The translations under genes and the position numbers were made by a program. 6,295 nucleotides of DNA from Sphingomonadaceae bacterium (GTDB lineage: Bacteria > Pseudomonadota > Alphaproteobacteria > Sphingomonadales > Sphingomonadaceae): positions 1-6,295 of the forward strand of contig CANGBE010000092.1 of NCBI GenBank assembly GCA_947451875.1, given 5' to 3'. Each line of letters opens with the position of its first letter. Position 1 is the first letter of the stretch. The notes beneath the pieces were generated by a model, which saw only the letters and a program-made list of their open reading frames with translations, ran no database searches and was not told the origin of the DNA. Positions 1-6,295 of this stretch are shown here, piece by piece.

Positions 1-541
1 GCCCTCCAAGCGTCGCAAGATCAAGGATCTGCGGCTCGTGACCGTGTAGCACGTTGCCAGGTACCGGTGCGTGATCGCGGAAATCGTTGGTGTAGTCCTC
101 TTCCATCGCCAGCGCGCGGCGGCGGCCGGGAATTTGATGCGAGGTTGCAGGCCGAGCTGCATCAAGACGATCGAAACCTTCGTCGTCAGCAGCGCTCGCT
201 TTGAACGATGTTGCCGATGCGCGTGCGGGGCGGAACTGCCCGCGCTCTGCGCCTGAACCGCCCACCTTGCGAGCGACGATAAGGCCGACGGCAGCGCCGA
301 TGACGAACATCATCAGCGCCAGCAGAATGCGTGAGGTAAATCCCAGCGGCGGTGCTGCGGCTGGGACGACGAGGTCAAGGCGCAGCGCCAGAACGAACTG
401 TTCCAGCAGAGTGGGGCGGATCGCCAGACTGCCAAGGCCAAACAGGGCCGCAAACCACAAAGCCACCATCGCCGGAAACAGCGGGTGCTTGCTGATCGGC
501 AGTGCAGCCTTTGTCTTCTTGCCAGATTTGAACGAAACCAA
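1..541 (-). CDS. Two-helix membrane protein of unknown function, 3' end cut by the window edge
   Basis: I do not recognise a named family. The reverse strand is open from about base 610 down to base 2 with no stop, and the translation reads like a real protein. A short basic N-terminus (SFKSGKKTK) precedes a hydrophobic helix (LFPAMVALWFAALFGLGSLA), a loop of about 30 residues and a second helix (RILLALMMFVIGAAVGLIVA). A long polar, probably disordered, cytoplasmic tail follows; it contains GRRRALAMEEDY and runs off the left edge after about 180 residues. No ATG lies before the first helix. TTG at 541-539 has a GGGGG run 8 bases upstream and is my preferred start; TTG at 556-554 is the alternative. 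The gene begins 24 to 39 bases after the glycosyltransferase stop on the same strand, so it is probably co-transcribed. The layout resembles small two-helix proteins seen in sphingomonad genomes. A role in glycan assembly is a guess from position only. Confidence 0.75.
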   Translation of the reverse strand, partial: MVSFKSGKKTKAALPISKHPLFPAMVALWFAALFGLGSLAIRPTLLEQFVLALRLDLVVPAAAPPLGFTSRILLALMMFVIGAAVGLIVARKVGGSGAERGQFRPARASATSFKASAADDEGFDRLDAARPATSHQIPGRRRALAMEEDYTNDFRDHAPVPGNVLHGHEPQILDLATLGG

Positions 542-579
542 GTTCAGAACCCCCAAATGCTTGAACCGTAAAGGCGGCG

Positions 580-1803
580 TCAGGCCGCAGCGCTCTTCCG
601 GACCATCCGATCAACTACCAGTGTTTGGTAAACAGGATGATAACGAGTGACATTTCCGGCCCAGTCGTGATGGTCCCGAACATGGGTCTTGGCGCGGGCG
701 AGCATGGCGTCCCAGGTGCTCCGGTTGGAGAGCAGACGCGCCAGTGCGGCGGCACAGGCGGTCGGATCATCGGCGGCAAACAGGACGCCGGTATCGCCAT
801 CGGTGATCAGCTCGCGGTGGCCACCAACTGCTGATGCGGCGACGAGTTTGCCCTGTGCCATGGCCTCCAGCGGTTTCAGCGGGGTAACCAGATCGGTCAG
901 GCGGCTGGCCTTGCGTGGATAGGCCATCACGTCGGTAAGGGCGTAATACTGCTCCACCTCATGATGCGGCACGCGGCCGACGAAGCGGATGGCATGGGCC
1001 GCCGGGCTGGCTTCAGCCTGAGCTTCCAAAACCGCCTCACAGGGGCCGCCGCCGACCAGCAGCAGCCGCGAATCGGCATGTGATTGGAGCAGCAGGGGCA
1101 TGGCGTCGATCAGATCGTCGAGGCCTTCGTAGTCATAGAAGGAGCCGATGAAGCCGATCACCGGGCCGGCGCCAAGATCGAGCCTGCGTCGCAAATCAGC
1201 ATCGGGCGCGACCGGATCGCCGAACAGGGCAAGATCGACGCCGTTGGGCGAAATAGTGATTCGCGCAGGATTGTTGCCGCGCGCCACCAGATCGCCTTTC
1301 AGGCCCTGGCAGATGGTTACCACTGCATCGGCGCCAGCGACTACGTGGTCTTCCAGCCTGCGCGTCAGGCGATATTTCAGCGAGCCAGCGCTGCCGGTGC
1401 CATTGCCGACAGCGGCATCCTCCCAGAAAGCGCGGATTTCATAGACCAGCGGAATGCCGAGTTTGCGCCCGGCCCGCAATGCTGCCGCTCCGCACAAGGC
1501 TGGCGAATGAGCGTGGAGCACATCGGGCCGCCAAGTCTGACAGAGCGCTTCGATCGATTCGGCCAGTCGCGCAATCTCGCGCCATTCGCGCAGGCCCGCC
1601 GGACCGGTCGCTGCACCCCGGGTACGGTGGAACATGATGCCGTCTGCTTCCTCGGCGTCGGGACCATCGGCCATGTGCCGAAGCCCAGTAATCCCGCGCA
1701 CTTCAAGCCCACAGGCCTGCTGAGCCTTCAGGATCGCCCGGGTGCGGAAGGTATAGCCGCTGTGCAGCGGTAGCGAGTGGTCAAGGACGTGCAAGATACG
1801 CAT
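580..1803 (-). CDS. XrtA/PEP-CTERM-associated glycosyltransferase, family GT4
   Basis: A predicted retaining sugar-nucleotide glycosyltransferase of 407 residues, acting at the cytoplasmic face of the membrane on an exopolysaccharide or lipid-linked glycan. The N-terminal Rossmann domain opens with MRILHVLDHSLPLHSGYTFR, including the glycine loop near residue 16. A signature stretch YEIRAFWEDAAV lies at 121-132, then TICQGL near 163-168 and PNGVD at 186-190. The C-terminal donor-binding domain carries IGFIGSF at 216-222, LVGGGP at 249-254 and VTPLKPLEAMAQGKL at 306-320, followed by GGHREL. These match the TIGR04063-type exosortase A system glycosyltransferases in motifs and length. In this subfamily the usual GT4 EX7E pair is altered, with Asp304 near the first position and Glu313 at the second. 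The reading frame extends to a GTG at 1824, but ATG at 1803 is preferred because the family begins there and AGGAG lies 11 bases upstream. It is divergent from the ligase operon. The substrate is unknown. Confidence 0.9.
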   Translation of the reverse strand: MRILHVLDHSLPLHSGYTFRTRAILKAQQACGLEVRGITGLRHMADGPDAEEADGIMFHRTRGAATGPAGLREWREIARLAESIEALCQTWRPDVLHAHSPALCGAAALRAGRKLGIPLVYEIRAFWEDAAVGNGTGSAGSLKYRLTRRLEDHVVAGADAVVTICQGLKGDLVARGNNPARITISPNGVDLALFGDPVAPDADLRRRLDLGAGPVIGFIGSFYDYEGLDDLIDAMPLLLQSHADSRLLLVGGGPCEAVLEAQAEASPAAHAIRFVGRVPHHEVEQYYALTDVMAYPRKASRLTDLVTPLKPLEAMAQGKLVAASAVGGHRELITDGDTGVLFAADDPTACAAALARLLSNRSTWDAMLARAKTHVRDHHDWAGNVTRYHPVYQTLVVDRMVRKSAAA

Positions 1804-1831
1804 ATTGGCTGAAACTCCTGCCACATAAGGC

Positions 1832-1846
1832 TTAACGGCCCGTCAA
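1832..1846. promoter_or_regulatory. Imperfect dyad in the divergent intergenic region, possible operator
   Basis: TTAACGG C CCGTCAA is an inverted repeat with 7-base arms, one mismatched pair and a single central base. It lies close to the middle of the 69-base gap between the glycosyltransferase start (1803) and the micro-ORF start (1873). Each arm also resembles a -35 box for the strand reading outward: TTGACG on the minus strand and TTAACG on the plus strand. No convincing -10 box was found at 16 to 18 bases on either strand. An operator or a shared promoter element is an inference, and a chance palindrome of this length is possible. Confidence 0.3.
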
Positions 1847-1872
1847 CCGCCTGCTGCTAAACCACGGGCAAC

Positions 1873-1998
1873 ATGATCGATATCTTCGCGCTTGGACTGA
1901 CTCATGCGCTGCTCGCGCTCGCCGCTTTGCGGCTGCTTCTGCGCGCCGATCTGGATCATGATCCCGAGGTTGAGCCGGAGGATCGCACCCTTGGTTGA
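1873..1998 (+). CDS. Small single-helix membrane protein, coupled to the O-ligase gene
   Basis: A 41-residue ORF with no assigned function. It starts with ATG at 1873, shortly after an in-frame TAA at 1858-1860, and stops with TGA at 1996-1998. The product has one hydrophobic helix (about residues 3-23, IDIFALGLTHALLALAALRL), then an acidic tail with several Asp and Glu residues (ADLDHDPEVEPED). The translation is protein-like, whereas the competing frame used by an upstream extension of the ligase gives an unlikely Cys-rich, Arg-rich peptide. The stop lies 8 bases inside the ligase gene, and the ligase ribosome binding site sits within this ORF, which suggests translational coupling. The ORF's own ribosome binding site is weak (only GGGC nearby). 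It may be a small partner or assembly factor for the ligase, or a leader ORF that controls ligase translation. Both roles are inference. Confidence 0.6.
   Translation: MIDIFALGLTHALLALAALRLLLRADLDHDPEVEPEDRTLG
1977..1981 (+). promoter_or_regulatory. Shine-Dalgarno sequence fixing the TTG start of the O-ligase
   Basis: GGAGG is followed by a 9-base spacer and TTG at 1991. This ideal spacing supports TTG as the true start over the upstream in-frame ATG codons at 1904 and 1958, which lack comparable sites and would add a Cys/Arg-rich extension unlike the family. Confidence 0.7.
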
Positions 1999-3355
1999 TC
2001 TCTTCCTCGCCGCCTTCGTGATGGGCCTGCTGGCGCTTGGCCTGCGCCGCCCGTTCATCTGGGTGCTGGCCTATCTTTATATCGACATCGTTGCGCCGCA
2101 GAAGATTTCCTATTTCATCCTTGCCTCGCTGCCGATCTCGCTGATTGCCTTTTGCGCAGCCTTTGGCGGCTGGATGATCGCCGATGACAAGCGCGACGCC
2201 CGCTTTACCTGGCGGCAGGGGCTGATGCTGGTCCTGCTGCTCTATTGCGGCGCGACGACGATGGGCGCTGATTTCCCGGTTGAGGCAGCGGACAAATGGG
2301 GCTGGGTGTGGAAGGCTCTGGTTTTCGCCATTTTCCTGCCGCTGACTTTGCGAACCCGGCTCAGGATTGAAGCCGCAGTGTTGGTTATGGTGCTGTCTGC
2401 CGGATCGATCATCATTTCGGGCGGCATTAAGTCGATGGCGGGCGGCGGCGGCTATGGGATGCTCAAGTTGTTCGTTAACGACAACACCGGGCTTTACGAA
2501 GGCTCCACTCTGTCGACCGTGGCCATCGCCATCATCCCGTTGATCTGTTGGCTGGCGCGCTATGGGACGATCTATAAGCCGGAATGGAAGGTGCGGCTGT
2601 TTGCCATTGCGCTGACCTTTGCCTGTCTGATGATCCCGATCGGCACCCAGACGCGCACCGGATTGTTGTGCATTGGTCTGCTCGGGCTGATGTCGCTGCG
2701 CTTTGCTCGGCATAAGTTCCTCTTTGCCGCCTTGGCCGGGCTGGCTGTGCTGGCCGCCATCCCTTTTCTGCCGGACAGTTACACAAAGCGGATGGATACC
2801 ATCGAGAACCACCAGTCTGACGGATCAGCCTCAACCCGCGTCGCAGTCTGGGGCTGGACGCTGGGCTATGTGCAGGATCACCCGTTCGGCGGCGGCTTTG
2901 ATGCCTTCCGCGGTAACCGCATTCGCGTGGAAACTCGGCATACCGAGGGTTCATCAAATAACGTTTCAGTTGATGTCAATGAAACCTTCGATCAGGCCCG
3001 TGCTTATCACTCGGCCTATTTCGAGATGCTGGGCGAGCAAGGCTGGCCGGGGCTGTTCCTGTGGCTGGCTCTGCAACTCAGCGGCATCTGGCAGATGGAG
3101 AAGCTGCGCGCTCGCTGGAAGAAGCGCACCGGCAGACATGAGCAATGGCAGGCACCGCTCGCCAATGCGCTGCAACAGGCGCACCTGATCTACATGGTTG
3201 GCGGGCTGTTTGTCGGCATCGCCTATCAGCCCTTTGTCTGTATGCTGATCGGCGTTCAGTGCGGGCTGTGGTCCTATCTGAACCGGATTGATCGCCCGCA
3301 GGTCAAGCGCATTGGCCTGAAGATTTCGGACCAGCCGAAAGTGCTGCCAGCATGA
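1991..3355 (+). CDS. O-antigen-ligase-like protein, exosortase A system-associated
   Basis: A 454-residue polytopic inner-membrane protein of the Wzy/WaaL superfamily, XrtA-associated type (TIGR03097-like), expected to transfer or polymerise undecaprenyl-linked glycan on the periplasmic side. The start (VDLFLAAFVMGLLALGLRRP) matches the family opening. Many hydrophobic segments follow, for example at about 1-18, 22-35, 41-63, 76-90, 106-120, 127-143, 173-190, 201-217, 224-236, 243-260, 352-368 and 398-428. The TRTG motif holds Arg222. A large loop (about 261-350) includes STRVAVWGW, DHPFGGGFDAF and AYHSAYFEMLGEQGWPGL, with His340 and Glu345. Arg and His at these places correspond to the functional residues of the ligase superfamily. 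It begins with TTG, overlaps the micro-ORF by 8 bases, and its TGA overlaps the next ATG (ATGA). The real acceptor (lipid, glycan or protein) cannot be told from sequence. The cytoplasmic C-terminal tail of about 25 residues is basic. Confidence 0.88.
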   Translation: MVDLFLAAFVMGLLALGLRRPFIWVLAYLYIDIVAPQKISYFILASLPISLIAFCAAFGGWMIADDKRDARFTWRQGLMLVLLLYCGATTMGADFPVEAADKWGWVWKALVFAIFLPLTLRTRLRIEAAVLVMVLSAGSIIISGGIKSMAGGGGYGMLKLFVNDNTGLYEGSTLSTVAIAIIPLICWLARYGTIYKPEWKVRLFAIALTFACLMIPIGTQTRTGLLCIGLLGLMSLRFARHKFLFAALAGLAVLAAIPFLPDSYTKRMDTIENHQSDGSASTRVAVWGWTLGYVQDHPFGGGFDAFRGNRIRVETRHTEGSSNNVSVDVNETFDQARAYHSAYFEMLGEQGWPGLFLWLALQLSGIWQMEKLRARWKKRTGRHEQWQAPLANALQQAHLIYMVGGLFVGIAYQPFVCMLIGVQCGLWSYLNRIDRPQVKRIGLKISDQPKVLPA

Positions 3356-4446
3356 TCGCTCAGCCGCGTCACCTTGATGCCCTGACCGGCATCCGCGGCA
3401 TCGCGGCCTGGGGGGTCGTGCTATACCATATCCGCGTGTCGCTGGCGGATATCCTGCCAGTTTGGACCATCGCAGCGCTGGGCAAAGGCTATCTCGCTGT
3501 CGATCTGTTCTTTATGCTCTCGGGCTTTGTCATCTGGCTCAACTATGCCGAGCGGATCGCCGCAGGAGAGCGCGGCGGGGTTCGCCAGTTCCTGTGGCGT
3601 CGCTTTGCGCGGATCTGGCCTTTACATGCAGTGATCCTGATCGGCTTCGCGGCCTTTGCTTTGTTGCTGTCAGCATCAGGTCGATCAATCGATGGCTATC
3701 CCTGGGCCGAGTTTCCGCTCCACGTCCTGCTGCTGCAGAATTGGGGCCTGACCTCGGCGCTGACGTGGAACCACCCGGCTTGGTCGATCAGTACCGAGGT
3801 GGCGGCCTATTTCCTGTTTCCGGCGCTGGTGATGCTGTTGGCACCGCTGAAGCGCAGTGTCCCGGCATTGCTGGGACTTGCTGCGCTGTTGTCGGGCGGC
3901 ATCTACCTGCTGTTCCGGGCTTGCAACTATGGCGTGGTGGGCGAGGCGATTCCGCATCTCGGCCTGTGGCGCTGTCTGGCCGAGTTCAGCATGGGGGCGA
4001 TCCTGTGCTTGCTGTGGCAGGGCTGGAAGGGTTCGCCAAGTGCCGCTTCAATCACATTACTGTCGGCGCTCGCATGGTGCGTGACTGCATGGACCCTGAG
4101 CCTGCCGGAGACGGCGCTGGTGCCGCCGCTGTTCTTCGCCGGATTGCTCGCGTTGGCGCTTGATCGCGGCCCCGTTTCGCGGCTGCTTTCGATGCCTTTG
4201 CTGCGCTATCTGGGCGAAATCAGTTATTCGACTTACCTTTCGCACTTCCTGTTTTTCATCCTGTTCAAGCTGGCCTTCGTCGATGCCTCACGGCAGATCG
4301 GTTGGCTGGGGCTCATGGGCTTTCTTGCGCTGGTGCTCGCTGCCTCCGTGGCGCTTTATCACGGTGTCGAGAAGCCCGCGCAGCGCTGGTTGGGCCGCCG
4401 CCCACCGCGCCTGCTGCGCGCCCTGAAAAGCGTTCCAGCCGAGTGA
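3352..4446 (+). CDS. Acyltransferase family 3 (OafA-like) integral membrane protein
   Basis: A 364-residue inner-membrane protein of the Acyl_transf_3 family, which moves acetyl or other acyl groups across the membrane onto surface glycans. Family landmarks occur in order: LDALTGIRGIAAWGVVLYH with Arg15 and His26, the conserved pair near the acyl donor site; GYLAVDLFFMLSGFVIW at 46-62; RRFARIWPLH at 83-92; HPAWSISTEVAAYFLFP at 141-157; EISYSTYLSHFLFF at 289-302; and a closing VEKPAQRWL at 339-347. About ten membrane segments are evident, and the length is normal for a stand-alone member without an SGNH domain. ATG at 3352 overlaps the ligase stop by four bases, and no strong ribosome binding site precedes it, so translation is probably coupled to the ligase. 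Context suggests O-acylation of the polysaccharide handled by the neighbouring genes. The acyl group and target sugar are unknown. Confidence 0.9.
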   Translation: MIAQPRHLDALTGIRGIAAWGVVLYHIRVSLADILPVWTIAALGKGYLAVDLFFMLSGFVIWLNYAERIAAGERGGVRQFLWRRFARIWPLHAVILIGFAAFALLLSASGRSIDGYPWAEFPLHVLLLQNWGLTSALTWNHPAWSISTEVAAYFLFPALVMLLAPLKRSVPALLGLAALLSGGIYLLFRACNYGVVGEAIPHLGLWRCLAEFSMGAILCLLWQGWKGSPSAASITLLSALAWCVTAWTLSLPETALVPPLFFAGLLALALDRGPVSRLLSMPLLRYLGEISYSTYLSHFLFFILFKLAFVDASRQIGWLGLMGFLALVLAASVALYHGVEKPAQRWLGRRPPRLLRALKSVPAE

Positions 4447-4496
4447 TTCGCGGCACTTTACCAAGCCAGACATAACCGCAAACCGCCTAGCCGTAA

Positions 4497-4526
4497 GGGC
4501 AATCGCATCACCGTTGCGCGATGCCC
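4497..4526 (+). other. Bulged stem-loop between the acyltransferase and MaoC genes
   Basis: GGGCAATCGC (4497-4506) can pair with GCGATGCCC (4518-4526), giving nine pairs with one bulged A and an 11-base loop. It lies 50 bases after the acyltransferase stop. No T-run follows, so it is not a canonical intrinsic terminator. It could be a Rho-associated mRNA 3' end, a leader structure, or chance. Confidence 0.35.
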
Positions 4527-4543
4527 GGAATTGCGCCTAAAAC
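4514..4543 (+). promoter_or_regulatory. Weak candidate promoter for the MaoC-thiolase unit
   Basis: TTGCGC (4514-4519) and TAAAAC (4538-4543) are 18 bases apart and roughly resemble housekeeping -35 and -10 boxes (3 of 6 and 4 of 6 matches). Transcription would begin about 25 bases before the MaoC start codon. The match is poor and rests on position; it overlaps the right arm of the stem-loop. Confidence 0.2.
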
Positions 4544-4562
4544 TGCGATCAAGAGGCAGTTT

Positions 4563-4571
4563 AAGGAGAGG
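4563..4571 (+). promoter_or_regulatory. Shine-Dalgarno sequence fixing the MaoC start
   Basis: AAGGAGAGG lies directly upstream of ATG at 4576 (4 bases from its end, 7 from the AAGGAG core). It supports this start over the ATG at 4531, which would add 15 residues rich in Arg and Leu, not typical of the family. Confidence 0.85.
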
Positions 4572-4575
4572 CTTG

Positions 4576-5019
4576 ATGAAGGTTCAGGATCTGGTTGCAA
4601 AGATTGGCGATGTGATTGGCACGTCGGAATGGTTGCTGGTCGATCAGGCACGGATCAATGCCTTTGCCGATTGCACCGAGGATCATCAGTTCATTCACGT
4701 GAACCCCGAGATGGCCAAGATGACCCCGTTCGGCGGAACCATCGCGCACGGGTTTCTCACGCTGTCGCTGATCTCGCGGCTGATGGAGACAACCGAAATC
4801 AACTTCGAAACGCAGATGAGCATAAATTATGGTTTCGATAAGCTGCGTTTCATCAATCCGGTAAAATCAGGCCAGCGCATCCGTGGTCATTTCAAGCTTC
4901 TGGAGCTTGCTGAAAAGCGCCCCGGCCAGTGGCAGCAAAAGGTTGAAGTCACCGTTGAGATCGAGGGTGATGAAAAGCCTGCGATGCTGGCCGAGTGGAT
5001 CTTCCAGCACTTCGTTTGA
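4576..5019 (+). CDS. MaoC-family dehydratase, NodN-like (enoyl-CoA hydratase type)
   Basis: A 147-residue single hot-dog-fold protein of the MaoC/R-hydratase family, NodN-like branch, expected to hydrate a trans-2-enoyl-CoA or dehydrate a 3-hydroxyacyl-CoA in the cytoplasm. The signature NAFADCTEDHQFIHVNPEMA (28-47) contains Asp36 and His41. They are spaced five apart, like the catalytic Asp/His pair of R-specific hydratases such as PhaJ. It is followed by TPFGGTIAHGFLTLSL (50-65), the usual NodN-type continuation. The residue before Asp36 is Glu, where Gly is usual (TGDHQ). Length is normal for a one-domain hydratase. The thiolase gene follows 39 bases later on the same strand, so an acyl-CoA pathway unit is likely. 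Candidate roles are fatty-acid or polyhydroxyalkanoate precursor metabolism; the substrate chain length is not readable. Despite the NodN label, no nodulation role is implied. Confidence 0.88.
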   Translation: MKVQDLVAKIGDVIGTSEWLLVDQARINAFADCTEDHQFIHVNPEMAKMTPFGGTIAHGFLTLSLISRLMETTEINFETQMSINYGFDKLRFINPVKSGQRIRGHFKLLELAEKRPGQWQQKVEVTVEIEGDEKPAMLAEWIFQHFV

Positions 5020-5045
5020 TCCCGGAGCAGAACCCCAACTTTCTC

Positions 5046-5051
5046 AAGGAG
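5046..5051 (+). promoter_or_regulatory. Shine-Dalgarno sequence of the thiolase gene
   Basis: AAGGAG with a 7-base spacer precedes ATG at 5059 in the 39-base gap after the MaoC stop. It indicates independent, efficient initiation of the second gene of the unit. Confidence 0.85.
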
Positions 5052-5058
5052 CATTCCC

Positions 5059-6234
<1,176 letters not shown>

Positions 6235-6244
6235 GCATTTGATC

Positions 6245-6259
6245 CGAAACTTCGTTTCG
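6245..6259 (+). terminator. Small hairpin after the thiolase stop, weak terminator candidate
   Basis: CGAAAC-TTC-GTTTCG forms a perfect 6-pair stem with a 3-base loop, starting 11 bases after the thiolase TAG. The stem is only half G/C and no T-run follows on either strand, so an intrinsic terminator is doubtful. The rest of 6235-6295 shows nothing else. Confidence 0.25.
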
Positions 6260-6295
6260 AATAGCCCGGCACCAGCCCGCTCCCCCGCCCGGCCA

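Noticed and set aside
201..650. 149-codon plus-strand ORF at the left end
   Set aside because: It is antisense to the two-helix membrane protein; its Arg/Ala/Pro-rich translation looks like a shadow, and it would run into the glycosyltransferase 3' end.
1084..1773. 229-codon plus-strand ORF inside the glycosyltransferase region
   Set aside because: It is antisense to a well-supported GT4 gene, and its translation shows no domain logic or family motifs.
1804..1824. GTG start for the glycosyltransferase at 1824
   Set aside because: ATG at 1803 gives the family's usual MRILHVLDHS opening and has AGGAG upstream; the extension would contain that ribosome binding site.
1904..1990. N-terminal extension of the O-ligase to ATG 1904
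   Set aside because: The added 29 residues are Cys/Arg-rich and unlike the family start. TTG 1991 has an ideal ribosome binding site, and the region is better explained by the micro-ORF in another frame.
1832..2812. 326-codon minus-strand ORF opposite the ligase
   Set aside because: Its translation is a low-complexity Gln/Arg/His/Pro-rich sequence typical of the antisense of a hydrophobic GC-rich gene. It has no family resemblance and would cover the divergent promoter region.
3462..4163. 233-codon plus-strand ORF in another frame of the acyltransferase
   Set aside because: The acyltransferase frame contains all family motifs in order; this frame gives an Arg/Gly/Cys-rich shadow.

Overview
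The window looks like a chromosomal segment of an alphaproteobacterium, most likely a sphingomonad (Novosphingobium, Erythrobacter, Sphingopyxis or a relative). It is GC-rich, with strong G/C preference at third codon positions and densely packed genes. Its protein families include the exosortase A (XrtA)-associated glycosyltransferase and O-ligase types that recur in sphingomonad exopolysaccharide loci. The genus is inferred from protein style, not from a database search.

Left half (1-4446): an envelope polysaccharide block arranged around a short divergent promoter region (about 1804-1872). Leftward run a family-4 glycosyltransferase of the XrtA/PEP-CTERM-associated type (580-1803) and then a two-helix membrane protein of unknown function that leaves the window at base 1. 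Rightward run a 41-residue membrane micro-ORF (1873-1998), an XrtA-associated O-antigen-ligase-like polytopic protein starting at a TTG codon (1991-3355), and an acyltransferase-3 family membrane protein (3352-4446). The three rightward genes overlap one another by 8 and 4 bases, so they are probably translationally coupled. Together the block suggests sugar transfer in the cytoplasm, ligation or polymerisation of glycan on the periplasmic side, and acyl decoration of the product. The exosortase itself and PEP-CTERM substrates are not in the window.

Right half (4447-6295): a 129-base spacer with a bulged stem-loop and a weak candidate promoter, followed by a two-gene acyl-CoA unit. This consists of a NodN-type MaoC hydratase (4576-5019) and a thiolase (5059-6234), each with a clear Shine-Dalgarno sequence and 39 bases between them. 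The last 61 bases hold only a small hairpin.

No tRNA, rRNA, CRISPR array, insertion sequence or long repeat was seen. Nothing here is clearly a new system. The least explained items are the coupled micro-ORF, the dyad in the divergent promoter region, and the truncated two-helix membrane protein.
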